Shown piece after piece: positions 51,714 through 59,158 of a stretch of DNA of 64,000 bases. Every line of letters starts with the position of its first letter. Positions within the stretch are counted from its first letter, which is position 1. The notes under the pieces are model-generated. The model saw nothing but the letters and a program-made list of their open reading frames with translations, did no database searches and was not told where the DNA came from. The stretch is taken from the NCBI RefSeq assembly GCF_963677005.1, contig NZ_OY781616.1, forward strand, positions 1,495,501-1,559,500. Direction: 5' to 3'. The position numbers and the translations under genes are program-made. Source of the DNA: Maridesulfovibrio sp. (GTDB lineage: Bacteria; Desulfobacterota; Desulfovibrionia; Desulfovibrionales; Desulfovibrionaceae).

Positions 51714-52367
51714 ATGGAAGAAAACACAAACACCACTCAGGACATTCTAAGCCAGGTACACGATTCGACGCCTGATTCTCTGCACCCTTTTCTGGACTAT
51801 CTCCTTAAAAACGGAAAGATAATCTCCGCCGCAATCGCTGTCATCATTCTCATCGCAGCCGGTGTTTCCGGCGTCAAGTACATGAACCAGCAGAAAAAGC
51901 TCAAGGCTGAGACTGACCTCGGGGTGATCCTCATCAAGTACAGCGGAGCCAAGCAGGCTGAAGCTCTGACCGCCTTTGAAAAAGACGCTCCCGCAGAAAT
52001 GAAACCGGCGGTTATCCTCGCCACAGCCAAGGCATGGATGGATGCCGGTGATTACGCCAAGGCCGAAACCGCATGGTCTGCTATTGCAGCCGAAGCGAAA
52101 GAAATGGCACCCATCGCCGAACTGGGCAAAGCCAAGTGCGCCATGCTTTCCGGCAAGCCCGCCGATGCGGTGAAAATTCTCCAGGCTCTCAACAACGGCG
52201 GAGCCGAGGGTTATGCCCCGACCATAAACAGGATGCTCGGAGAAGCTGCCGAAACTTCTGGAAATATCCAGGTTGCCGTACAGGCATACCAGGGACTCAT
52301 GGTCAGCAATCCCAACGAGCGCATGTACCTTGAGGGCAAAATCAGGGAACTCAAGGCAAAGCTTTAG
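51714..52367 (+). CDS. Membrane-anchored TPR-like protein (YfgM type)
   Basis: A 217-residue protein: cytoplasmic N-terminus (1-33), one span (about 34-56, KIISAAIAVIILIAAGVSGVKYM), then helical repeats of the YfgM-like TPR_21 type (AEALTAFEKDAPAEMKPAVILATAKAWMDAGDYAKAETAWSAIA region). Such proteins assist outer-membrane or periplasmic folding at the translocon. GGAGG lies 11 bases before the ATG at 51714. Function here is inferred only from the fold. Confidence 0.8.
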   Translation: MEENTNTTQDILSQVHDSTPDSLHPFLDYLLKNGKIISAAIAVIILIAAGVSGVKYMNQQKKLKAETDLGVILIKYSGAKQAEALTAFEKDAPAEMKPAVILATAKAWMDAGDYAKAETAWSAIAAEAKEMAPIAELGKAKCAMLSGKPADAVKILQALNNGGAEGYAPTINRMLGEAAETSGNIQVAVQAYQGLMVSNPNERMYLEGKIRELKAKL

Positions 52368-52505
52368 AGGACCGAGACTGATTTCAGCTAGGAATCACAG
52401 GTCGGCGGCGTTCACTGGAAAGAGGGAGAGAAGAAAACCTCTTACTGCAATGCCTGGCCATACCTGTGAAGAATATGCCAAACAAATGATTTAAGGAGCA
52501 CATCC

Positions 52506-54350
52506 ATGGCTCATCCACTTCTCGCGGACAGTCCGGGCACTAAACGCCTGCTTCTCGGCAATGAAGCCATTGTCAGAGGAGCCATAGAAGCCGGTATACA
52601 GGTCGTGACCTGTTATCCCGGCACACCTTCTTCAGAGGTTCCGGACACATTCTTCCGCCTTTCTCCTGAAGGAGATTACTATTTCGAATACTCCGTCAAT
52701 GAAAAGGTCGCCCTTGAGGTCGGAGGCGGCGCATCACTTGCCGGGGCAATGACCCTGACCACGATGAAACACGTTGGTGTCAACGTGGCTGCCGACCCGC
52801 TCATGACTCTTTCTTATGTCGGAACGCCCGGTGGAATGGTTCTGCTTTCCGCGGACGACCCCGGCTGCCATTCCAGCCAGAACGAGCAGGACAACCGCTA
52901 TTACGCACGCATCGCCGGAATGCCCTGCATGGAACCGGCAACCGCTCAGGAAGCCAAGGACATGACCCGTGACGCGCTCACCATGTCCCGCGAAATGAGT
53001 GCGCCTTTTCTGCTCCGGACCACAACCCGCGTGAACCATCTGCGCGGTCCGGTCGAGTTCGGAAAAACGGCCAGCCCGGCCAAACCGCAGGGCTTCAAGA
53101 AAAATCCGCCTCAGTTCGTTCCCATCCCGGCATTTGCCCGGCGCATGCATATCGATCTGCTCGAAAAGCTCGAAAAGCTGCGTGAAATGTCCGAAAAATC
53201 CGTTTACAACAAAGTCAGCGGAACAGGCAGCATCGGCATAGTAGCCTCCGGCATCAGCCGGGCATATCTCGCCGACGCCCTTGCGGACACCGGACTTGCA
53301 GACAAGTTCAAAATTCTCGAACTCGGCTTCACCTACCCTCTGCCCAGCGGCATGATCACCAACTTCATCTCTTCCGTTGAAAAGGTGCTCATACTTGAAG
53401 AACTGGAACCGCTCATTGAAAATGAAGTCCGCATTCTTGCGCAGAAAAACGGAGTCAATATTGAGGTGATCGGCAAAAACAGCCCGAACCTGCCTCTCAA
53501 TGACGAATATTCAACCCTCAATGTAACCTCTGCCATCTTCGAAGTTCTCGGTATGGCACAGGAAACAAAAGGGTCCTGCACCGCTGCGGAAGACCTTCCC
53601 GGAAGACCGCCGAACCTCTGTGCCGGCTGTACTCACCGGGCAGCCTACTATGCTGTAAAAAAAGTCTTCGGCCCGGATGCGGTCTGTTCTTCGGATATCG
53701 GCTGCTACACTCTCGGGATTCTTCCTCCCCTGAACGCAGCGGATTTTCTGCTCTGCATGGGCTCGTCCATTTCTGCAGGCTCGGGAGCGGCAATGGCCGC
53801 AGGCCAGACAGTGGTCGGATTCATCGGGGACTCCACATTTTTCCATTCCGGAATAACCGGTCTGGTCAACGCGGTATTCAACAGGCATAATATCCTGCTG
53901 GTGATCCTTGACAACTCCACCACGGCCATGACCGGGCACCAACCCAACCCCGGCGTGGAAACCACTGCACTCGGCTCCAACCCGGCCCAGATTGATATCG
54001 AAGCCATTGTCAGAGGATGCGGGGTAACCGAAGTCCGCACCGTAAGTCCGCTGAATCAGAAAGCCATCACCGGAGCTCTTGAAGAGCTTAAGGAAATGGC
54101 CGGAGTACGCGTTCTGGTCGCCAAAGACCCCTGTCCGCTGTTCGCACGCCGTACACTAGGCAAGAAACCCGTTCGTACCGCGTACGTTGAAAACCAGAGC
54201 GAAGAAGTTCTCAAGGTAATGGAAGAACTGGCCTGTCCCGCTTTTGAAAAGACCGAGGCAGGAGTGGAAATAAACGAGATTCTTTGCTCCGGCTGCATGC
54301 TCTGTCTGCAGCTGACCAAGGACATCAAAGCCCGGAAAAGGAGCAGCTAA
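52506..54350 (+). CDS. iorA: Indolepyruvate:ferredoxin oxidoreductase alpha subunit, short Fe-S tail
   Basis: Oxidatively decarboxylates aryl-pyruvates from aromatic amino acids to acyl-CoA, giving reduced ferredoxin. It has 614 residues. The pyrimidine-type domain has CYPGTPSSEVPDTF (residue 38 on); the thiamine-diphosphate domain near 365-470 has CAGCTHRAAYY, GDSTFFHSGITGLVNAV and VILDNSTTAMTGHQPNPG. The C-terminus has just one CxxCxxC (Cys594, 597, 600), and the chain ends 14 residues later; IorA normally carries two ferredoxin-type clusters. A single remaining Cys at 577 (LACP) may complete a cluster. A frameshift was considered but iorB starts exactly at the stop. Confidence 0.92.
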   Translation: MAHPLLADSPGTKRLLLGNEAIVRGAIEAGIQVVTCYPGTPSSEVPDTFFRLSPEGDYYFEYSVNEKVALEVGGGASLAGAMTLTTMKHVGVNVAADPLMTLSYVGTPGGMVLLSADDPGCHSSQNEQDNRYYARIAGMPCMEPATAQEAKDMTRDALTMSREMSAPFLLRTTTRVNHLRGPVEFGKTASPAKPQGFKKNPPQFVPIPAFARRMHIDLLEKLEKLREMSEKSVYNKVSGTGSIGIVASGISRAYLADALADTGLADKFKILELGFTYPLPSGMITNFISSVEKVLILEELEPLIENEVRILAQKNGVNIEVIGKNSPNLPLNDEYSTLNVTSAIFEVLGMAQETKGSCTAAEDLPGRPPNLCAGCTHRAAYYAVKKVFGPDAVCSSDIGCYTLGILPPLNAADFLLCMGSSISAGSGAAMAAGQTVVGFIGDSTFFHSGITGLVNAVFNRHNILLVILDNSTTAMTGHQPNPGVETTALGSNPAQIDIEAIVRGCGVTEVRTVSPLNQKAITGALEELKEMAGVRVLVAKDPCPLFARRTLGKKPVRTAYVENQSEEVLKVMEELACPAFEKTEAGVEINEILCSGCMLCLQLTKDIKARKRSS

Positions 54351-54937
54351 TGAGTACAAGGTTGCGTATATTCATGACCGGGGTGGGCGGACAGGGAACC
54401 CTTACCGCCACCAACCTGCTTGCGCAGGCTGTTCTTGACAGCGGCACAGATGTCACTGCCGGGGAAATTCACGGCATGGCCCAGCGCGGCGGAGTTGTTG
54501 AATCCACTCTCCTCATCGGCCTGGCCTCACCCAAAATAGGTCATGGCGAAGCAGACATAATTCTCGGATTCGAACCGCTGGAAACACTACGGGCCCTGCC
54601 TTATCTCAGGCCCGGAGGAACAGTGCTTTCAAGTACGGAATACCTTCCTCCGCTCAGTGTATGCGCGGGAAAGGCCGAAAACACTCCCCTTGAAACAATC
54701 AAGGAAAAGGTTGCGGCCCGTGCCGGAAAAGCATACTACCTGCCCTGCCAATCACTGGGTTTGGAAGCCGGAGCGGTCCAAAGCGGAAACATCGCCATGC
54801 TCGGAGCACTCTGTGCCACCGGAGGCATTCCGCTCAAACCGGAACAACTGGCTGAAACAATAAAAAAAGCCATGAAGCCCAAAATAGCCGACATCAACCT
54901 CCGCGCACTGGAGCTTGGGGTCAAGGCAGTATCATAA
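54350..54937 (+). CDS. iorB: Indolepyruvate oxidoreductase beta subunit
   Basis: A 195-residue gamma-type subunit that completes the heterodimer with IorA. The N-terminus has GVGGQGTLTATNLLAQA and the family core GEIHGMAQRGGVVESTLLIG. The start ATG overlaps the iorA stop by one base (TAATG); the frame is open upstream inside iorA. It is followed 12 bases later by a very stable hairpin. Confidence 0.94.
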   Translation: MSTRLRIFMTGVGGQGTLTATNLLAQAVLDSGTDVTAGEIHGMAQRGGVVESTLLIGLASPKIGHGEADIILGFEPLETLRALPYLRPGGTVLSSTEYLPPLSVCAGKAENTPLETIKEKVAARAGKAYYLPCQSLGLEAGAVQSGNIAMLGALCATGGIPLKPEQLAETIKKAMKPKIADINLRALELGVKAVS

Positions 54938-54948
54938 TTATCCGATCA

Positions 54949-54980
54949 GTCGACAGCCGCATACAAATGCGGCTGTCGAC
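54949..54980 (+). other. Very stable hairpin after iorB
   Basis: A perfect 14-bp stem (GTCGACAGCCGCAT and its complement) closes a 4-base loop. It begins 12 bases after the stop. No U-run follows, so full termination is uncertain; it may protect the message 3' end. Confidence 0.65.
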
Positions 54981-55126
54981 ATTGCAGATAATTCAGTCGT
55001 AGTTTAAAATGCCGGGCAGCATTATTATGTCGGCATCTTTTTAGGCCGGAACCACGGACCTCCCGAACAACGGGATAATCAGCACATGCTGAAACAGAAA
55101 ACAGCCTGGACGGCGTGAGTAATAAA

Positions 55127-56695
55127 ATGAGTATGAAAGGACTGCAGGAACGCGTGGAAAACATTTATCTTTCGACTTTGAGTGAAATTCTTGATTCTAT
55201 AGCTCCCCATCATGACCTGGAGCCGAGCCTCAATGCGATTCTTCAAGTCCTGTCCAAGGACCTCAACTTTCCGCGTGTTTTCCTTGCCATCATGGACACC
55301 GAGTCGGAAAGGCTGAAACTTTCCATAACCCACAGCCCGGCCAAGGACTATTCTGTCACCTATCAGCCGGGCAAAGGCGTTATCGGCCGGGTATACGAGT
55401 CCGGAGAATCCGTCGTCATTCCCAGAATGGCAGACGACAACGAACTCATAAACAAGGCCTTCAGCAGGTCGGAAGAAGAACTCAGGACTTCCTCCTACAT
55501 CTGCGTACCGATAAAAACCACCGACTCGGACGGAAATCAGGAAGTTCTCGGCACACTGAGTGTTGATTCACCGGTACTGCCCATGGACCACCTGCTTGAA
55601 CACCAGCATTTCCTTGAAGTAGTGGCCGCCCTGATCTCAAATCAGGTCTCCCGGCTGCAGGAAGAAATGTCACTGCAGGCTCAACTCCTGTCACAGGGGA
55701 TGATGCCCGGAAGCGCGGACGCCCCTCCGCCGTCAGATTTCGTGGCCACATCAAAAAGCATGAAACAGGTGCTCAGGCAGGCCCGTCAGGTAGGCCCCAG
55801 CCGGGCCACCGCACTGCTTAGAGGCGAATCCGGCACCGGCAAGGAACTGCTTGCCGAAGCAATCCACGGATGCAGCCCCAGAAGAGATAAGCCGCTTGTC
55901 AAACTCAACTGTGCGGCTCTTCCCGCAGAACTGGTTGAAAGCGAACTCTTCGGACACCAGAAAGGCGCGTTCACCGGTGCATACCAGAACAAACGCGGCC
56001 TCTTTGAAGTCGCCAACAACGGCACCCTCTTTCTTGATGAAATAGGCGAATTATCCATGGATGCCCAGGCCAAGGTGCTGCGGGCAATTCAGGAAAAGGA
56101 AATCCAGCGTGTAGGTTCCGAACAGCCGATCACTGTTGACGTAAGGCTCATATGCGCCACCCACCAGCCGCTGGAAACCCTGCTGCGTGAAGGCAAATTC
56201 CGCGAGGACCTTTTCTACCGCATAAACGTTTTCCCCATTTTCATCCCTCCGTTGCGCGAACGGCGTGAAGATATTCTGCCCCTTGCCGAAAAATTCCTCG
56301 ATGTGTTCGCCAAAGAGTATGACAAGGAAATAAAAAGAATTTCCAGCCCCGCAATAGATCTTTTCACCCAGTACCACTGGCCGGGAAACGTGCGCGAACT
56401 CAAGAACTGCATCGAACGGGCCGTGCTGATCTGCGAAGAAGAAGTAATCAGGACGTACCACCTGCCTCCGACCCTGCAGACTGCAGAGTCCACGGCAACG
56501 GATACCTCCCTGTCATTCGGTGAGGCTGTAGCAAAATTCGAGCAGGAACTGCTTGTAGATTCACTGAAGAAAGCACGCGGCAACATGCTCCAGGCCGCCA
56601 GAGACCTGCGCGTAAGCTATCGCATTGTCAACTACAAAGTTAAAAAGTACAATATCGATGTGAAAAAATACGCCGGGTCCAAAAAGAAGAAATAA
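55127..56695 (+). CDS. GAF-domain sigma-54 transcriptional activator
   Basis: A 522-residue NifA-type enhancer-binding protein. A GAF domain (about 20-180, FLAIMDTESERLKLSIT, GVIGRVYESGESVVIP) precedes the AAA+ core: Walker A GESGTGKE, GAFTGA loop in GHQKGAFTGAYQNKRG, Walker B GTLFLDEIGELS. A Fis-type helix-turn-helix is at the C-terminus (MLQAARDLRVSYRIVNYKVKKYN). The tail is Lys-rich (SKKKK). It is downstream of iorAB and likely controls it or a nearby gene, but no good sigma-54 promoter was seen before iorA. A GTG at 55115 is an alternative start. Confidence 0.9.
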   Translation: MSMKGLQERVENIYLSTLSEILDSIAPHHDLEPSLNAILQVLSKDLNFPRVFLAIMDTESERLKLSITHSPAKDYSVTYQPGKGVIGRVYESGESVVIPRMADDNELINKAFSRSEEELRTSSYICVPIKTTDSDGNQEVLGTLSVDSPVLPMDHLLEHQHFLEVVAALISNQVSRLQEEMSLQAQLLSQGMMPGSADAPPPSDFVATSKSMKQVLRQARQVGPSRATALLRGESGTGKELLAEAIHGCSPRRDKPLVKLNCAALPAELVESELFGHQKGAFTGAYQNKRGLFEVANNGTLFLDEIGELSMDAQAKVLRAIQEKEIQRVGSEQPITVDVRLICATHQPLETLLREGKFREDLFYRINVFPIFIPPLRERREDILPLAEKFLDVFAKEYDKEIKRISSPAIDLFTQYHWPGNVRELKNCIERAVLICEEEVIRTYHLPPTLQTAESTATDTSLSFGEAVAKFEQELLVDSLKKARGNMLQAARDLRVSYRIVNYKVKKYNIDVKKYAGSKKKK

Positions 56696-56697
56696 AA

Positions 56698-57279
56698 ATG
56701 AAGATGGCCATATCTGACGGAAAGGCATTCCGGTTTACCGTACACACTGCCGTCTGTATTCTGGCACTGCTGATTATTACGGGTTGTTCCGGTCGAAAAG
56801 GACCGGGGCAACCCGTTGTCATTCCATTTGACTCCGACTTCATTACAACCAACCGGACCCTGTCCGTATCCCCTGCCCTGAAAACCGACGGAAGCTCGGA
56901 CCGCAGCTTTCTGTCCATCACCCAGCAGACATATTTCTTTGAAAACAAAAATGCCACGGCCAGAGTCATGGTCCTGCTCAACCGCAAGGCTGATGTTCAG
57001 ATACCCGAAATAGGACAATGGTCCACGGTCTCTACGGGAAACTGCCTGTCAAAAGAAGATGATGTGAAGTGCTTCACCGCGCACATAGACTGCCACCTTG
57101 TGCGCACAACCTTCATCAGAACCGGTGAGCGCAGTCTGGCCGTAATAAAAGTCCGCAACAGAGCACGCGAACCTCAGGAACTCTGCGAGCAATGGGAGTT
57201 CGACAACCTTTCCCCGGATCAGGAAGCCATGGTGGAAGATTTCAACACCACATCCGATTCTTATTTCAGCTACAGGTAA
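56698..57279 (+). CDS. Lipoprotein of unknown function
   Basis: A 193-residue lipoprotein with signal peptide and lipobox LIITGC (Cys30). The mature part begins with a polar linker GRKGPGQPVV and contains five Cys (GNCLS, VKCFT, HIDCHLV, ELCEQW), suggesting disulfides or a metal site in the periplasm. No family recognised. It starts two bases after the activator stop, so it is co-transcribed with it. Start ATG at 56698; an ATG at 56704 is near. Confidence 0.7.
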   Translation: MKMAISDGKAFRFTVHTAVCILALLIITGCSGRKGPGQPVVIPFDSDFITTNRTLSVSPALKTDGSSDRSFLSITQQTYFFENKNATARVMVLLNRKADVQIPEIGQWSTVSTGNCLSKEDDVKCFTAHIDCHLVRTTFIRTGERSLAVIKVRNRAREPQELCEQWEFDNLSPDQEAMVEDFNTTSDSYFSYR

Positions 57280-57286
57280 AAGACAG

Positions 57287-57400
57287 TCGCCGCCGGAGGC
57301 TCTCCGGGGGCCATCCGGGGGCCGGAGAAACTTTTGCAAAAGTTTCTCCGGACTCTTCAAAACCTTTTGTTATGGCTTCGCCGCGGTCTTATCTTTCTAT
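57287..57400. repeat. Palindromic repeat cluster with a perfect 30-bp palindrome
   Basis: Between convergent genes. It begins GCCGCCGGAGGCTCTCCGG, then carries a perfect 15+15 base palindrome at 57322-57351 (left half CCGGAGAAACTTTTG), which would form a long stem with no loop. Palindromes containing CTTTTGCAAAAG are common between genes in Desulfovibrio as I recall them, so a dispersed element is likely. It may terminate transcription from both sides. Confidence 0.6.
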
Positions 57401-57444
57401 CCGGCATGTTTCATAAGCGGCAGATTTCGAGACAACGTTATTGA

Positions 57445-58653
57445 TCACAGACAAAAACGCCCGTTCTCGTAAATTGTTACCCTTCTCCCGTCAACAAGTG
57501 TTGCTTTGACCAGCTTGTCTTCTGTATTGACCAGATCCCAGTGTATGGAGGAGGTGTTGAATCCTAGAGAATCCAGCATCATCCTGTCGAGAATCTCTGG
57601 CGGCCCGGAAAAGGTTCCGCCCAGCGACTGCCCGAGGGCAATGTGGCAACTGCCGTTCTCGCCACCGAAATTTTCATCCAGTATGGTCTGAGCCATGAAA
57701 TGATCCATGCGGGAAATAGAGTTGTCACTGAGTGAGAATTCCCCAATCCTGCGGGCTCCAGCATCGGCTCGCAACTGATCGAGAATAAACCTTTCCCCGC
57801 CCATGGCCTTGACCCGCACGGCAATACCGTCCATGAATTCCAGCTGAACCCCGTACACATTCTTGTCCATGAAAAGGGACGGCAGGTCCGCGAAATAAAC
57901 TCCGTTCACCGTCCGGTGGTCGGGGGAAACATAGACCTCGTAACCGGGAATGTTCTCCCCGGACGAGCCCATCCACCTGCGATTCTCGCCGGGGGAGAAA
58001 CTCAGGTCGCACAGTTCGGACTTCATGTGTATCGACTTGATGTCCATGGATGTCAGCTGGTCAGCAATCTCACGGGTACGTCTCGCAATATTGCGCCATT
58101 CCCGGACCGGATCCGGCATATTCAGATAGCAGGCCCGCAAGAGTCTGGAGCTATATTCTTCCAGAGTGAAACCGGCGCGTGCGGCCAGTGCTTCGGTGGG
58201 ATACACACATTCCGTGCGGACCATCTGCCCGCGAACCCGGCGCTTTTCGATCTCCTGCTTAAACGGACCCGACGCCTTCCTGTTCTCCATAATCGCGCGA
58301 GGGTCGACCTCGGCAAGGGCACCGACCTCCTCCGGGGCATGGATTCGGACCATTGCCGCCGCAGTTTTATACAATTCGCTTTTTCCCGGAGGATTGAACA
58401 CCAACTGCCCGTAACTGGAATTTATATACAACTCCGCCTTCATGGCCGGGGTCAGCGAAGTTTCCATGACCGGATGCAGATGCCGCTCAATGAGCAGGGC
58501 AAAGAGAGCCTCGGCCAAGGGGGTTGCAAGGCGGTCATATTTCACGACCACGATGTCCATGTTTTTAAACTTAGTACCGCGCTGGCTTTCCAGGCCCCAG
58601 AGCAGGACTTTAGCGTATTCGTGAAGGTCTTCGTAGGAGATGATACTTTTCAT
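57445..58653 (-). CDS. M29-family aminopeptidase
   Basis: A 402-residue metallo-aminopeptidase of the thermophilic M29 type. C-terminal metal-binding region is visible: EFMDGIAVRV, GEFSLSDNS, TILDENFGGENGSCHIALGQS and IHWDLVNTED, carrying the Glu, His and Asp ligands. Acts on the N-terminus of peptides, in the cytoplasm. The ATG at 58653 begins MKSIISYEDLHEYA. It is convergent with the lipoprotein gene and divergent from feoA. Confidence 0.88.
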   Translation of the reverse strand: MKSIISYEDLHEYAKVLLWGLESQRGTKFKNMDIVVVKYDRLATPLAEALFALLIERHLHPVMETSLTPAMKAELYINSSYGQLVFNPPGKSELYKTAAAMVRIHAPEEVGALAEVDPRAIMENRKASGPFKQEIEKRRVRGQMVRTECVYPTEALAARAGFTLEEYSSRLLRACYLNMPDPVREWRNIARRTREIADQLTSMDIKSIHMKSELCDLSFSPGENRRWMGSSGENIPGYEVYVSPDHRTVNGVYFADLPSLFMDKNVYGVQLEFMDGIAVRVKAMGGERFILDQLRADAGARRIGEFSLSDNSISRMDHFMAQTILDENFGGENGSCHIALGQSLGGTFSGPPEILDRMMLDSLGFNTSSIHWDLVNTEDKLVKATLVDGRRVTIYENGRFCL

Positions 58654-58765
58654 ATAAATTTTTTGTAGGATCTTGAAAAAGCCTGTTTACTGGTTACTTA
58701 TCCTAATAGGTAACGCTGTTCTTAGCCAGAATTAATATTCAGGCACCGAGACTGGTCGAAAAAAC

Positions 58766-58782
58766 TATACTTTTTTAGTATA
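58766..58782. promoter_or_regulatory. AT-rich dyad upstream of feoA
   Basis: TATACT-TTTTT-AGTATA, a perfect 6-bp inverted repeat about 35 bases upstream of the feo Fur-box candidate. A regulator site or part of the divergent peptidase promoter; nothing decisive. Confidence 0.3.
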
Positions 58783-58812
58783 TTTTGTTTCTTTTAATGT
58801 AAATGGCGGATA

Positions 58813-58831
58813 TGAGATTGACTTTCAATCA
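58813..58831. promoter_or_regulatory. Fur-box-like dyad over the feo -35 element
   Basis: GATTGACTTTCAATC (58816-58830), a perfect GATTGA-N3-TCAATC palindrome within TGAGATTGACTTTCAATCA. It overlaps the -35 hexamer, which is where an iron repressor would block transcription. It is similar to reported Fur sites but diverges from the Escherichia coli consensus. Confidence 0.5.
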
Positions 58832-58845
58832 CCTGTGAATATACA
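58818..58845 (+). promoter_or_regulatory. Sigma-70-type promoter of feoAB
   Basis: TTGACT (58818-58823), 16 bases, TATACA (58840-58845). Start expected near 58852, leaving about 70 bases of leader before feoA, which has GGGGGAAGG as ribosome site. Confidence 0.65.
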
Positions 58846-58924
58846 CAGGATTCGCGCGGACGAGGCGGAACGGACGCAGCACAGGAATTAAAATTTCAAG
58901 TTCAATCATATACGGGGGAAGGCT

Positions 58925-59158
58925 ATGTCTGTATCACTCAGAACAATGAAAAAAGACCAGAAAGGGGTCGTGGTTGCTGTTACTGCCAGCGGAGAACTGG
59001 GCAGAAGAATACGTGACATGGGTCTTGTTCCCGGAACGGAATTCATGGTTGTGGGCCGGGCTCCGCTGGAAGATCCTGTGGCCCTGCGTATGAAAGGATT
59101 CACCCTGACCCTGCGCAACAACGAAGCAGACTTTATTTCCGTCAAGGCGGAGGATTAG
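58925..59158 (+). CDS. feoA: FeoA
   Basis: A 77-residue SH3-like protein that assists FeoB in ferrous iron uptake. The fold is seen as KGVVVAVTASGELGRRIRDMGLVPGTEFMVVG, and then VALRMKGFTLTLRNNEADFISV. The stop codon directly abuts the feoB ATG. Its only gene copy here lies behind a promoter with a Fur-like box. Confidence 0.95.
   Translation: MSVSLRTMKKDQKGVVVAVTASGELGRRIRDMGLVPGTEFMVVGRAPLEDPVALRMKGFTLTLRNNEADFISVKAED

Noticed and set aside
52368-52505. Sigma-54 promoter before iorA
   Set aside because: The best candidate, TGGCCATACCTGTGAA, lacks the TTGC element.
54284-54350. Frameshift explaining the short IorA C-terminus
   Set aside because: iorB begins exactly at the stop in the usual TAATG coupling, and other frames after residue 600 give no second ferredoxin motif.
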